Shown here one piece after another: positions 43,501 through 52,549 of a DNA stretch of 64,000 bases. Position 1 is the stretch's first letter; each line of letters starts with the position of its first letter. The DNA comes from Maritimibacter dapengensis (GTDB lineage Bacteria; Pseudomonadota; Alphaproteobacteria; Rhodobacterales; Rhodobacteraceae): contig NZ_JAHUZE010000002.1 of the NCBI RefSeq assembly GCF_019218265.1, forward strand, positions 1-64,000. The letters are read 5' to 3'. The translations under genes and the position numbers were made by a program. The notes under the pieces are model-generated. The model saw only the letters and a list, made by a program, of their open reading frames with translations, did no database searches and was not told the DNA's origin.

Positions 43501-44151
43501 TTAGCTCCGACCGCCGAGGTTGATCCCGAGATCGAGACCGCCACCGATCGAAAGGGAACCGGAATCGTCGCCATCATCGCCTTCGGCCGAGACGCCGAGG
43601 TCCACGCCGGTATCAACGCCGATCGAGCCGCTGTCGTCACCATCGTCGCCCTGTGCAGAGACACCGAGGTCCACGCCGGTCCCGACGTTCAGCGAACCGC
43701 TGTCGTCGCCATCGTCACCTTCGGCCGAGACGCCGAGGTCAACGCCGGTTCCGACGTCCACGGACGCGCTGTCATCTCCGTCATCGCTTTCGGTCGAGAT
43801 ACCGATTTGCGTGTCGCTGCCGGCTGCGACCGAGGCGGAACCTCCGTTTTCACCGTCTTCGCCCTGCAGGTTCAGCATCGCGCTCGAATTCAGGTCGGCC
43901 ATCGTGTCCGACATGATGTCGCCATCGTCGTCCATCACAAGGATGCGGCCGTTCGTGCCATTCTCCGCCATGAAGGTCAGGGTGCCCGAACGGTCCTGGC
44001 GCACGCTGTCGACGTTGTAGCCGTCGTCGCGCAGTTCGGCCATACCCATCGCATAGACCTCCTGATTCAGTTCGGCCTGGGCGCGATCCTGTGCGAAGGC
44101 AGCAGTCCCGAGTGCCATTGCGATTGCGGTGGTCGTAACAAAGCGTTTCAT
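43501..44151 (-). CDS. exported small-domain protein with four 23-residue repeats
   Basis: A 216-residue exported protein. Signal peptide to about AFAQ (residue 21); domain DGYNVDSVRQDRSGTLTFMA, NGRILVMDDDGDIMSD (about 43-82), clearly related to the two leftward genes. Residues 119-210 are four exact-length 23-residue repeats of the type SAEGDDGDDSGS-x4-GVDLGV. ATG at 44151 has GAAAGGAA upstream; an earlier in-frame ATG adds 24 residues without a signal-like start. The acidic DDGDD cores suggest cation binding. Confidence 0.7.
   Translation of the reverse strand: MKRFVTTTAIAMALGTAAFAQDRAQAELNQEVYAMGMAELRDDGYNVDSVRQDRSGTLTFMAENGTNGRILVMDDDGDIMSDTMADLNSSAMLNLQGEDGENGGSASVAAGSDTQIGISTESDDGDDSASVDVGTGVDLGVSAEGDDGDDSGSLNVGTGVDLGVSAQGDDGDDSGSIGVDTGVDLGVSAEGDDGDDSGSLSIGGGLDLGINLGGRS
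43522..43797 (-). repeat. four tandem 69-base coding repeats
   Basis: Residues 119-210 of the exported protein correspond to four in-frame 69-base units with no gap. Units two to four are nearly the same at protein level (EGDDGDDSGS, QGDDGDDSGS, EGDDGDDSGS), which points to recent expansion by slippage or recombination. Confidence 0.9.
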
Positions 44152-44371
44152 TGGTCTTTCCTTTCGTTTCAAACCGCCGTCGGCGGCTCTCCAACCGGGA
44201 AGCCATGTCGCATCGACCGTCACTGGCGCGATGAGGGCAACCCCTTTGGAGCGTCTGGCGAAACAACCGGGGAAGGGGGCGTAACGTTCCTTGTAAGTCT
44301 TTGACTTTTAAGTGAGACGACGCACTGAAACTATTCTGTGCGGGGCTCGTATATGGTCTCTATCGGCGCTT

Positions 44372-44749
44372 TTAATCGAGCGCGTAAAGCTCCAGTACCC
44401 GCAGGGGCACGACTTCGAGCGCCCGGCCATGGGTTGCCTCGAGCCTGACTTTCGGTGCGCAGCCCTCGTCATGCGCCTGAAGGAACCTCGCGGCACACAG
44501 GCACCATTGGTCGCCCGCCGACAGGCCGGGAAAGTTGAACTCCGGTCGTGGGGTGGACAGGTCGTTGCCGACGTATTTCGAATACGCGAGAAACTCGGAG
44601 GTCATCACCGCGCAGACGGTGTGGTTTCCCCGGTCGGCGTTGCAGGTGTTGCAATAACCATCCCTGAAATATCCGGTGCGCGGTTCGTCTGAACAGGACA
44701 ATAGCGTTCCGCCCAGCACGTTGATCGGGCGATCGGGTTCCGGTTTCAT
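44372..44749 (-). CDS. DUF2237-family protein
   Basis: A 125-residue protein. Family marks are NVLGGTLLSCSDEPRTGYFRDGYCNTC (about residues 10-36), HTVCAVMTSEFLAYSKYVGNDL, and GDQWCLCAARFLQA with several conserved cysteines. The function of this small family is unknown. Its ATG overlaps the stop of the serine-hydrolase gene by 4 bases, so both are read together. Confidence 0.85.
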   Translation of the reverse strand: MKPEPDRPINVLGGTLLSCSDEPRTGYFRDGYCNTCNADRGNHTVCAVMTSEFLAYSKYVGNDLSTPRPEFNFPGLSAGDQWCLCAARFLQAHDEGCAPKVRLEATHGRALEVVPLRVLELYALD

Positions 44750-45903
44750 CTGGCGGCGGCCTCCGTTATGGCGCGTAGCTTGTTGATATTATCGGTCCAG
44801 ACGCCGTCTTCCGTGAACCGCCGATCTGCCGAATTTACCGCGATGACCACATCCCGGTTCCGGTCAATCCAGATATATTGGCCATAGACACCGATGGCAA
44901 AGACCTCACCGGGCCGGTTGTCTGCGGGTACCCACCATTGCAGGCCGTATTTTGAGTCTCCCGGATCCGTTGGGGCGCTTGGTGTTGTCGCAAGGTCGAT
45001 CCACTCCTGCGAGACGATCTGCGAGCCTTGCCAGGTGCCGCCTTGCAGGATCATCTGGCCAAAGCGGGCATAGTCCCGAGTGGTCAGGTTGAGACCGCCA
45101 AGCACAAAGGCATTTCCTTCGCTGTCGGTGAGGTAATGGGGGTCGGCCTCCAATCCCAGAGGTTGAAGGATCTTCTCCTCCATGAGATCGGGAATCCTGC
45201 GCCCGGTCGCGCCGCGAATGACCATGCCGAGCACGTGGGTATCCATCGACACGTAAAGCCAATCCGCGCCCGGTTCCGCGCGGGTTTCCGTCAGGTCCGC
45301 GGTGAAATCGTCAAGCGATCCGCCGAGCGCGAGCACCCGGCCCATGCGGTTGATGTCGGACCAGAAATCCATGTAATCCTCGTCGAACACCACGCCCGAC
45401 GCCATGTGCGCCACGTCACGGATCGTCGCGCCGTCATAGGCGGAACCCACGAGGTCCGGCGCGTACTTCGTGACCGGGTCGTCGAGTGAGGCGATGTCGC
45501 CCTCTTCGATCACGATGCCCATGAGCGTCGAAAGGAATGATTTGGCGACCGACCAGCTTATGCGGCGGTCCGACTCCCCGGTGCCCTGCCGGTAGGTTTC
45601 GTACACGATCTCACCGTCGGAAAGCACGACCATCGCTGTGGTGTGCCGCGTCTCCATCCACGCTTCAACGCCTTCGGGGAGCGCGATCGGGTCGCCTTTC
45701 GGCAATGGCGACACCGGCCCCTCGCCGCGAGACATCTGGGACTTGTGAAAAAGCGCATCCATGTTCGAAAAGTTCTCGACGATGCGATCCTCGTCGAACA
45801 GGGTCTGCACGGCCATGAGCCGGGTCAGTTCCTCGCGCTTGACGACGCCAGCTACGATGAGCACGACGACCAATATACCGATGCTAATGAGTAACTTGCG
45901 CAT
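44746..45903 (-). CDS. serine hydrolase, beta-lactamase class C/esterase-like
   Basis: A 385-residue protein with one N-terminal hydrophobic helix (MRKLLISIGILVVVLIVAGV), then the penicillin-binding-protein fold: SVAKSF holds the SxxK catalytic pair, and YVSMDTHVLG resembles the second motif. It is similar to 6-aminohexanoate-dimer hydrolases and class C-like esterases; a beta-lactamase role is not implied. ATG at 45903 follows GGAGG; a longer ORF start was rejected. Upstream is DUF2332 (28 bases). Confidence 0.8.
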   Translation of the reverse strand: MRKLLISIGILVVVLIVAGVVKREELTRLMAVQTLFDEDRIVENFSNMDALFHKSQMSRGEGPVSPLPKGDPIALPEGVEAWMETRHTTAMVVLSDGEIVYETYRQGTGESDRRISWSVAKSFLSTLMGIVIEEGDIASLDDPVTKYAPDLVGSAYDGATIRDVAHMASGVVFDEDYMDFWSDINRMGRVLALGGSLDDFTADLTETRAEPGADWLYVSMDTHVLGMVIRGATGRRIPDLMEEKILQPLGLEADPHYLTDSEGNAFVLGGLNLTTRDYARFGQMILQGGTWQGSQIVSQEWIDLATTPSAPTDPGDSKYGLQWWVPADNRPGEVFAIGVYGQYIWIDRNRDVVIAVNSADRRFTEDGVWTDNINKLRAITEAAAR

Positions 45904-45931
45904 GATGCCCCTCCGTTCCGGGATCATGGCG

Positions 45932-46963
45932 TCAGGTGGCGCGCCAGTCCAGCCAGCGTCCGTGGAAATCCACACGACCCAGGGTTTCCGTCACGCCACC
46001 GGGCCAGGTGGTCAGGGTCAGGCCAGCGCCGGGTCCGCCTTCGTCGGCTTCCATCGCGATTCGGGCGAGAGGGGCGTCCGGCGCGGCGCGGCGTCCAGCC
46101 TCCTCGAACGTGGCAAGGCAGGCGGCCTGCACATGGTCCGGGAAATACTGCCACGCAATGGTATGGGTCACGAGGTGGATGTGGCCGGGGTAGTGGGTCG
46201 CGAGGCGGCGCGCCAGCCAGTCGGAGGCGTCGCCCTTGTCGACTTCGGCATTGGTCACGGCAATGGCTTTGCGCGTCAGATCGATGCGGTCCCGCTGGTC
46301 GGCCCAGAGATAGGACAGCAAGCGCAGGCGCTGGTCGGGATCATGCGGGTCGACCGGGTTCAGATCGACCCCCCGCCGTTCGGTGACGCTGAGATGGGCT
46401 GCCGGAGGTTGCGCCCCGGACCAGTCAGGCGAAAGCGTGAGCGCGGGGGCGGCTGGCCCGATGCGCCATCCCTTCGGTGCGAGCGCGTAGCGGTCCCAGT
46501 AAAGGTTCAGCCCGGCGCTGGCCCCGAGTTCGGACAAGACGAAGGGCTTTCCATACCGGCGCGACAGAAGCGCCGCACCTGCGATCAGCGCGATGGAACG
46601 GCGCACTTCGTTGGTCTGCGGCGGCGATGCGAGCCATTCCAGCAGACGGGTCTGATGCTCGGCAAGTGCGCGGTCCAGGGCCGCGCCAAGTGTTGCATCG
46701 TCAGGTGTCGGGTTGGGCGGATAAGCGGCAGCAAGGTCGGGTGCCTCGTTCGCCAGCACAAGCGCGTGCAGCCCGCCCAAGAGCCTGAGCGGAACCGAGT
46801 GTCGATAGGGACCGACATCACCGGAAAAAGCGAACATCGCGTCCATCACAGGCGTGCCGGGTTTCAGCCGATCCGCGATCAGCCGCAAGACCCGAGCCGT
46901 GAATGGCGAGCCGAGCGCTTCGTTGCTGTCGGCCTGCCACGGGAAGGCCTGCGCCAAATTCAT
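45932..46963 (-). CDS. DUF2332-family protein
   Basis: A 343-residue protein whose pattern (start MNLAQAFPWQADSNEALGSPF, central SELGASAGLNLYWDRYA, RRGVDLNPVDPHDPDQRLRLLSYLWADQ, and HTIAWQYFPD) fits DUF2332, a family with a Rossmann-like fold and unknown activity. Its ATG overlaps the pth stop by 4 bases (ATGA), so the two are coupled. Confidence 0.85.
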   Translation of the reverse strand: MNLAQAFPWQADSNEALGSPFTARVLRLIADRLKPGTPVMDAMFAFSGDVGPYRHSVPLRLLGGLHALVLANEAPDLAAAYPPNPTPDDATLGAALDRALAEHQTRLLEWLASPPQTNEVRRSIALIAGAALLSRRYGKPFVLSELGASAGLNLYWDRYALAPKGWRIGPAAPALTLSPDWSGAQPPAAHLSVTERRGVDLNPVDPHDPDQRLRLLSYLWADQRDRIDLTRKAIAVTNAEVDKGDASDWLARRLATHYPGHIHLVTHTIAWQYFPDHVQAACLATFEEAGRRAAPDAPLARIAMEADEGGPGAGLTLTTWPGGVTETLGRVDFHGRWLDWRAT

Positions 46964-47646
46964 CTGAACTTGTCGACGAGCTTCTGGAGGGGCGAGCGGT
47001 CGTCGTTCATCTCGGGCACCGGCGCGGGGTCGGGTTTGGCGTCGGCCCGCGCAGCAGGTGGTCCGCTGCGCGACGGGTTCGGGTTCATCCTGAGCGCAAC
47101 TGCATTGGTGAATTTCGCGTTGTCATCCGCCACGAGGTGTTCAGCCCCGTCTGAAATGCCTCGCATCATATCGTCGAGCCACTCCCGATCCGCCTTCGCG
47201 AAATCGGACAGGACATAGGGCGATACCTTATCCTTGTGGCCCGGATGCCCGATCCCCAGCCGGACGCGGGCATAATGCGGGCCAATGTGCTGGTGGATCG
47301 ACCGTAGCCCGTTATGCCCCGCATGACCCCCGCCCAGTTTCAGCTTCAGCTTGCCGGGGGCGAGGTCCAGCTCGTCGTGGAAGACTGTCACATCGGTCGA
47401 ATCGAGCTTGTAGAACCGCATCGCTTCGCCCACCGATTGCCCGGAAAGGTTCATGAACGTCTCGGGCTTGAGAAGCAGGACTTTCTCACCGCCCAGATTG
47501 CCTTCGGACAGGGCACCTTGGAATTTCGCGCGCCACGGACCAAACCCGTGGCCCTCGGCGATGGCGTCGAGAGCCATGAAGCCGATATTGTGCCGATTGC
47601 CCGCATATTTCGGGCCGGGGTTTCCAAGTCCGACGAATAGTTTCAT
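46960..47646 (-). CDS. pth: Pth, peptidyl-tRNA hydrolase
   Basis: A 228-residue esterase that frees tRNA from stalled peptidyl-tRNA. The signature FVGLGNPGPKYAGNRHNIGF (residues 4-23) has Asn and catalytic His20, FMNLSGQSV and GGGHAGHNGLRSI follow, with the active-site Asp in HDELDLAPGK. The C-terminal tail of about 40 residues is Pro/Ala-rich. ATG 47646 fits the family start. It is normally next to rplY; here an ABM and a methyltransferase gene lie between. Confidence 0.95.
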   Translation of the reverse strand: MKLFVGLGNPGPKYAGNRHNIGFMALDAIAEGHGFGPWRAKFQGALSEGNLGGEKVLLLKPETFMNLSGQSVGEAMRFYKLDSTDVTVFHDELDLAPGKLKLKLGGGHAGHNGLRSIHQHIGPHYARVRLGIGHPGHKDKVSPYVLSDFAKADREWLDDMMRGISDGAEHLVADDNAKFTNAVALRMNPNPSRSGPPAARADAKPDPAPVPEMNDDRSPLQKLVDKFR

Positions 47647-47776
47647 GGCGTTCGTATAAACCGCTGACCGCATCCTTACAATCGGCGCGCGGCTTGACCC
47701 CCCCGACGGGGCTGCCATATCTCGTGAGGATGGCCAGCCAGTTTCCAGCCCGCCACCTCAGCGAAAAGGAGAACGC

Positions 47777-48091
47777 ATGTCATTCATCGCAATGAACCGA
47801 TTCAAAGTGGCCAAGGGTCGCGAAGATGAGTTCGAAGAGGTCTGGCGGAGCCGAGAAGGGCGCCTGAAGGACATGGAGGGATTCGTTGAATTCCGAATGC
47901 TCAAAGGCCCTGAGCAGGAAGGTCACACGCTCTACGCGTCGCATACGATCTGGGAAAGCGAAGCAGCCTTTTCAGCGTGGACGAAGTCCGAAGCGTTCCG
48001 GCAGGCACACAGGAACGCGGGCCAGACGAAGGGGCTCTATCTCGGGCCACCCAGTTTCGAGGGCTTCACCACGGTCCTCCACGAAGCCTGA
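47777..48091 (+). CDS. IsdG-like antibiotic-biosynthesis-monooxygenase protein
   Basis: A 104-residue dimeric ferredoxin-like ABM protein. Asn7, Trp68 and His78 fall at almost the same spacing as the catalytic triad Asn-Trp-His of IsdG heme oxygenases, in FIAMNRFKVA, FSAWTKSEAFRQAHRN. The family degrades heme to free iron without the usual HO-1 fold. A ribosome site AAAGGAG precedes the ATG. A heme-degrading function is inferred, since no heme transporter genes are near. Confidence 0.78.
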   Translation: MSFIAMNRFKVAKGREDEFEEVWRSREGRLKDMEGFVEFRMLKGPEQEGHTLYASHTIWESEAAFSAWTKSEAFRQAHRNAGQTKGLYLGPPSFEGFTTVLHEA

Positions 48092-48162
48092 CGCTGGACC
48101 TGCCGCGCCCCGCGCCGTAGGTTGCGCCCAAGACCGCAGGACAAGCGGGAAAAGGGCAGAAC

Positions 48163-48846
48163 ATGGCGCATTTCACTATCAAGGACGTCAAGCTGAGAGT
48201 GCCCGGTAAGGCGCTCTCACGCCAGTTGCGCGAACAACTGGAAACGGGACGTTACGAGTGGAACGAAGCGAACGCGATCGAACGGCATGTTGGCGAGGGC
48301 GACCGGGTCCTCGATATCGGGGCGGGTGCCGGATTTATCTCGGTGCTCGCGGGGCGCGCGGCGGGACCTGAGAACGTGGTGTCGGTCGAAGCGAACCCGG
48401 TGATGATGGAGGCGCTGCGCCACAACCTCGACCAGAACGGGTCAGCCGAGACGACGCTGCTGCATGGCGCGGTGGTGGCGGACAATTTCGATGAAGAAAC
48501 GGTGCTCTTCGCCGCACGCGATGCATTCTGGGCCTCGTCCATCGCAGATGCGAACACGAACCCGGACAAGATCGTCGAAGTCCCTGCGCTGAAGCTGTCC
48601 GAGCTACTGGAGGAACATAAGCCGACGATCGTGTCGATGGATGTCGAAGGCGGCGAGCTGGAACTCTGCCAGCAAGCCTGGCCTGACAGCGTGCGGCTTC
48701 TGGTGATGGAGATTCATTCAAAGGTCTACGGCGCGGCGGGGATCAAGGCGATCTTCGACGGGATGAGCGCCAATAACATGACCTTCATGCCCTGGGGCAC
48801 GCGGGGCGAGGTCGTGGTGATGCAGCGGGTGCGCAAAGAGGCGTGA
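48163..48846 (+). CDS. FkbM-family SAM-dependent methyltransferase
   Basis: A 227-residue methyltransferase with the SAM loop VLDIGAGAGFISVLAG (about residues 49-64), VVSVEANPVMMEALRHNL (about 72-89), and the FkbM-type ending TIVSMDVEGGELELCQQAW. The family O-methylates sugars, polyketides and other small molecules. It starts 71 bases after the ABM gene and ends at a hairpin shared with rplY; a specific substrate cannot be named. Confidence 0.84.
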   Translation: MAHFTIKDVKLRVPGKALSRQLREQLETGRYEWNEANAIERHVGEGDRVLDIGAGAGFISVLAGRAAGPENVVSVEANPVMMEALRHNLDQNGSAETTLLHGAVVADNFDEETVLFAARDAFWASSIADANTNPDKIVEVPALKLSELLEEHKPTIVSMDVEGGELELCQQAWPDSVRLLVMEIHSKVYGAAGIKAIFDGMSANNMTFMPWGTRGEVVVMQRVRKEA

Positions 48847-48853
48847 ACGAAAA

Positions 48854-48880
48854 ACGGGGCCACCAAGGGCCCCGTTTCGT
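48854..48880. terminator. bidirectional terminator between the FkbM gene and rplY
   Basis: ACGGGGCC (48854-48861) pairs with GGCCCCGT (48868-48875) around a 6-base loop. Read leftward it is followed by TTTTT, making it a good rplY terminator; read rightward the T run is weaker. Confidence 0.8.
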
Positions 48881-48900
48881 CGTCTCGGAAAGTCCGGGAC

Positions 48901-49563
48901 CTATTCTTCGGCGTCTGCCTCTTCTTTGTCGGCCTCGTTGATGACTTCCGTTTCCGGCGTCTCATCTTCTTCGTCGTCAGTGGCGCGCAGGCCGGACGGG
49001 GCAGAGATGTTCGCGATCACGAAGTCACGCTCGACGGTGACTTTCGCGCCTTCGGGCAGATCGACGTCGGAGATGTGGATCACGTCACCGATGTCACGGC
49101 CGGCCAGATCGACAATGATCTTTTCCGGGATGTCGCCAGCGACCACGTCGAGTTCGACTTCGGGACGCACATGCACGACCACACCACCCTTTTTCACGCC
49201 CGGTGCGATCTCTTCGTTGATGAATTCGACCGGGATGAACAGGTTGATGCGCGAGGTGCGCTTCAGGCGAAGGAAGTCGACGTGTGTCGGCAGATCCTTA
49301 ACCACGTCGCGCTGCACGTTGCGGCAGATGACGCGGACGTCCTCCTGGCCCTCAACCTTGAGGTTGTAGAGCGTCGACAGGAATCGACCATCCTTGAGCT
49401 TCTTCAGAAGCATGTTGAAGGGGATATTGATCGGCAGCGGATCCAGTTCGCCGCCGCCATACACGATACCAGGTACGAGGCCCTCGCGGCGGGCTTGACG
49501 AGCGGCCCCCTTGCCTGTCCCCGTCCGTACCGTGGCGTGAAAGTCAGGAATTTGACCAGCCAT
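48901..49563 (-). CDS. rplY: RplY, 50S ribosomal protein L25/Ctc
   Basis: A 220-residue long form of L25 that binds 5S rRNA. Residues 5-95 are the L25 domain ([19 protein letters not shown]), and 100-190 are the TL5/CTC C-terminal beta domain; the final 30 residues are acidic ([10 protein letters not shown], then Glu/Asp-rich to the end). ATG at 49563 starts the family sequence MAGQIPDF; an upstream in-frame ATG adds 13 residues. It runs against the FkbM gene. Confidence 0.94.
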   Translation of the reverse strand: MAGQIPDFHATVRTGTGKGAARQARREGLVPGIVYGGGELDPLPINIPFNMLLKKLKDGRFLSTLYNLKVEGQEDVRVICRNVQRDVVKDLPTHVDFLRLKRTSRINLFIPVEFINEEIAPGVKKGGVVVHVRPEVELDVVAGDIPEKIIVDLAGRDIGDVIHISDVDLPEGAKVTVERDFVIANISAPSGLRATDDEEDETPETEVINEADKEEADAEE

Positions 49564-49721
49564 GGGTTTTCTCCAAATTGTAAGACACCGGGGTTCCTCC
49601 AAGGGTGCAACCCCGCATGAAGCCGCGCGTATAGACGGGAATCGCGGGCTTGGGAAGGGAAAAGTGGCGTTGCGGTCGCCGGCCTGCGCAACTAACCATG
49701 TTCGCGCTAACGGAGGGTCGG

Positions 49722-50858
49722 ATGCCGCTGATCGAAACCTTGCGACTGTCGCGCGCCTCGGCCTTCGTGCTGATGGCGACGGGCGTCTACTGGGGTGGCC
49801 TTGCCGGCATGATGCCGGACGTCAAGGCACAGGCCGGTGCGAGCGACGGCGAAATGGGTGCGGTGCTTCTGGCCCCGGCGCTCGCGTCGGTCATCGCGAT
49901 GGGTGTGGCGCCCTGGGCGAGCGAGCGGTTCGGGGGCCGCGTCCTCCCGGTCGCGACCCTTTTGATCGCGGCCGCTTTTCTGCTCTACCTGACCGCATTC
50001 TCCGTTCCCTCGCTCGCGGTAGCACTCTTTCTCGGTGGATTTGCCGTGGCATTCGCCGACATGACCGCGAACGTGCGCCTGTCGCATATCGAAGCCGAGC
50101 GTGACGTGCACTTGATGAATCTGAACCACGCCGCCTATTCGATTTCGTTCGGGATCACGGCGCTTCTGATCGCCGTTCTTCGCAAGGACGGTTGGGCCGT
50201 GACCCAGATCGCACCGCTTCTTGGGACGATGGCGCTGGCCTATGCCGTGCTGGGTTGGGATGCCAAGGGCGCGCTGGCGGGCGAGGACGACGAAGGTGAG
50301 GTCAGCGCACGGGTCTGGCCCGTCGTCACGCTCGCGGGGTTGGTCCTGTTCTGTTCGTTCGTCATCGAGAATGCGACCGAGGCCTGGTCTGCGCTTCACA
50401 TCGAACGCACGCTGGGCGCGCCCACGGGCGAAGGCAGTCTGGGGCCGGCGCTTCTCGGGTTCGTGATGGGGGCAGGGCGGCTTTCGGGTCAGGCGCTCGC
50501 GCGACGGATGGGGGCCGAACGGCTGATCCTGTCCTCCGCCGTCCTCGCGGTCATCGGGGGCGTGGTGATCGCTGCGGCCCCGACGCCGGGCGTGGTGCAG
50601 ATCGGTGTGGTGTTGGCGGGTCTGGGCGTGGCCGTCACGGTGCCGTCGACAAATTCGATCATCGCCCGCAAGGTGCGCAACCGGCACCGCGCACACGCGA
50701 TATCGCGAGCCTGGATGATTGGCCTCCTGGGATTTTTCGTCGGTCCCGCGATGATGGGAGGCCTGGCCGAACTCAGCTCTCTGCGCTTGTCCTTTTTTGC
50801 CGTCGCGGTGGTCGCGCTGGCGATTTTCCCGGCTGTCGTTGCACTTTCCCGACGTTAG
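49722..50858 (+). CDS. major facilitator superfamily transporter
   Basis: A 378-residue polytopic inner-membrane protein with about 12 hydrophobic segments. The first loop has [14 protein letters not shown] as the MFS signature between helices 2 and 3, and the middle loop is cytoplasmic (residues about 195-210, [10 protein letters not shown]). The second half has a repeat of the loop ([14 protein letters not shown]). It resembles the sugar/unknown-substrate FucP or YbjJ-type transporters; the substrate is not known. ATG at 49722 follows GGAGG; an earlier ATG at 49698 is less well placed. Confidence 0.86.
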   Translation: MPLIETLRLSRASAFVLMATGVYWGGLAGMMPDVKAQAGASDGEMGAVLLAPALASVIAMGVAPWASERFGGRVLPVATLLIAAAFLLYLTAFSVPSLAVALFLGGFAVAFADMTANVRLSHIEAERDVHLMNLNHAAYSISFGITALLIAVLRKDGWAVTQIAPLLGTMALAYAVLGWDAKGALAGEDDEGEVSARVWPVVTLAGLVLFCSFVIENATEAWSALHIERTLGAPTGEGSLGPALLGFVMGAGRLSGQALARRMGAERLILSSAVLAVIGGVVIAAAPTPGVVQIGVVLAGLGVAVTVPSTNSIIARKVRNRHRAHAISRAWMIGLLGFFVGPAMMGGLAELSSLRLSFFAVAVVALAIFPAVVALSRR

Positions 50859-50874
50859 CGGTCGCTCTGGCCGC

Positions 50875-52038
50875 TTACTGCCAGTCGCCCGAGAACCCGG
50901 CAGGCACCTTGAGGATGTCGCGCCCAACGTTGTTGATATCGCGATGCCCGCAGAACGCCATCGAGACGTCGAGCTCCTTGTGAATCACCTCGAGCGCCTT
51001 CGTCACTCCGGCTTCGCCCATGGCGCCCAGGCCGTAGATATACGCCCGGCCGATGTAAGTTCCCTTGGCTCCCATGGCGCGCGCCTTGAGCACGTCCTGG
51101 CCCGAACGGATGCCGCTGTCGATATGCACTTCCACCCGGTCGCCCACCGCTTGCAGGATCGGGTCGAGCGCACGGATCGACGACAGCGCACCGTCAAGCT
51201 GCCGGCCGCCGTGGTTCGACACGACAATCGCATCCGCGCCGACATTTGCGGCCATCACGGCGTCTTCGGGCTCCATGACACCCTTGAGGATCAGCGGGCC
51301 GCCCCACATTTCCTTGATCTTCTCGATCGCGGACCAGTCAAGCGCCGGGTCGAACTGCTCCGCTGTCCACGCCATGAGAGATGAGGGGTCGCCCACATCG
51401 TCGATATGCCCGACGATATTGCCGAATTGCCGCCGCTTGGTGCCGAGCATCCCCAGGCCCCAGCGCCACTTGGTCGCAAGGTTCACCATATTGGCGAGCG
51501 TGGGTTTCGGCGGTGCGGACAGGCCGTTCTTCAGGTCCTTGTGCCGCTGGCCCAAGATCTGGAGGTCCAGCGTGACCACGAGTGCCGAGCATTTCGCGTC
51601 CTTGGCGCGCTGGATCAACCGGGCGAGGTAATCCTGATCTTTCATCGTGTAGAGCTGGAACCAGAAAGGTTTTGTGGTGTGCTCGGCGACATCCTCGATC
51701 GAACAGATCGACATGGTCGAGAGCGTGAATGGGATGCCGAATTTCTCGGCCGCCTTCGCCGCCTTGATCTCGCCGTCTGCCGTCTGCATTCCCGTCAGCC
51801 CGACCGGGGCGAGCGCGACAGGCATCGCGACGTCCTGCCCGATCATCTTTGTCGCCGTGGTGCGGTTGGACATGTCGACAGCGACACGCTGCCTGAAATA
51901 CAGATCATCGAAATCGGACGAATTTTCGCGAAAGGTCTGTTCGGTCCACGAACCGCTTTCGCAATAATCGTAGAACATCCTGGGCGTGCGACGCCGGTAG
52001 ATGCGTTTCAGGTCTTCGATATTCGTGATGACCGGCAT
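50875..52038 (-). CDS. FMN-dependent alpha-hydroxy-acid dehydrogenase (L-lactate type)
   Basis: A 387-residue TIM-barrel flavoprotein of the glycolate oxidase/LldD family. Tyr in FYDYCESGSW, the FMN-binding PVALAPVGLTG, and the active-site VVSNHGGRQLDG with His and Arg are clear. The bacterial L-lactate dehydrogenase is linked to the respiratory chain; substrate could also be mandelate or glycolate. It reads leftward against the MFS gene, 16 bases away at their 3' ends. Confidence 0.87.
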   Translation of the reverse strand: MPVITNIEDLKRIYRRRTPRMFYDYCESGSWTEQTFRENSSDFDDLYFRQRVAVDMSNRTTATKMIGQDVAMPVALAPVGLTGMQTADGEIKAAKAAEKFGIPFTLSTMSICSIEDVAEHTTKPFWFQLYTMKDQDYLARLIQRAKDAKCSALVVTLDLQILGQRHKDLKNGLSAPPKPTLANMVNLATKWRWGLGMLGTKRRQFGNIVGHIDDVGDPSSLMAWTAEQFDPALDWSAIEKIKEMWGGPLILKGVMEPEDAVMAANVGADAIVVSNHGGRQLDGALSSIRALDPILQAVGDRVEVHIDSGIRSGQDVLKARAMGAKGTYIGRAYIYGLGAMGEAGVTKALEVIHKELDVSMAFCGHRDINNVGRDILKVPAGFSGDWQ

Positions 52039-52234
52039 GGAGACCTCCCTGAAAAATCACTTATCGCTTAGCGTTCAACGGCGTGGTGCGCAATGCGACC
52101 TTGCTGCGGCTTTGTGACATGAAGCCTGCCGTTACGCGCGCGAAAAAGACTGCTGTTCGGTGTCGCGTCGAAAACCGGGTGCTGCCACATGCTTTTTCGT
52201 TGCTTGCCGAACCGCATCGGGCGAAAGTCTGCGC

Positions 52235-52549
52235 ATGAATGCGCAAACCACGTTCCGCATCGTCCTGCTTCTCTGGACCGTCATCTTCATAGCGTCCTTC
52301 GTGGATTTTGGTTCCGGAGGTGAGATGAGCCTTGGCGTCGTGTCCGCGTGGAAATTCGCGATCCTGCAAATCCTCGCGGCGGTCCTCGCCGTGACGGCTT
52401 GGATCCAGGGGCGCAGGTTCGATTACGGGTCGCGTCAACGTGCAGCAAGCCGTATTCCCGGTATCATCGAACTGGCAATCCTGATCGGTATCGTCCTGTT
52501 CGTCGTGACGGCTCAGGTGATTGCGCCGGGTCTGGTGGGTGGTCGTTGA
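52235..52549 (+). CDS. three-helix membrane protein upstream of MaoC gene
   Basis: A 104-residue protein with three hydrophobic segments (about residues 6-22, 37-55 and 78-100). No family is recognised. The ribosome site is weak (GAAAG), but its stop overlaps the next start (TTGA), so the two genes are translationally coupled. The role is unknown. Confidence 0.6.
   Translation: MNAQTTFRIVLLLWTVIFIASFVDFGSGGEMSLGVVSAWKFAILQILAAVLAVTAWIQGRRFDYGSRQRAASRIPGIIELAILIGIVLFVVTAQVIAPGLVGGR

Noticed and set aside
43522-43797. CRISPR-like array
   Set aside because: The units are contiguous, in frame and code for one protein; no spacers exist and no cas genes are near.
44746-45903. beta-lactamase resistance gene
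   Set aside because: The SxxK fold is shared with esterases and amide hydrolases; no other beta-lactamase motif is convincing.
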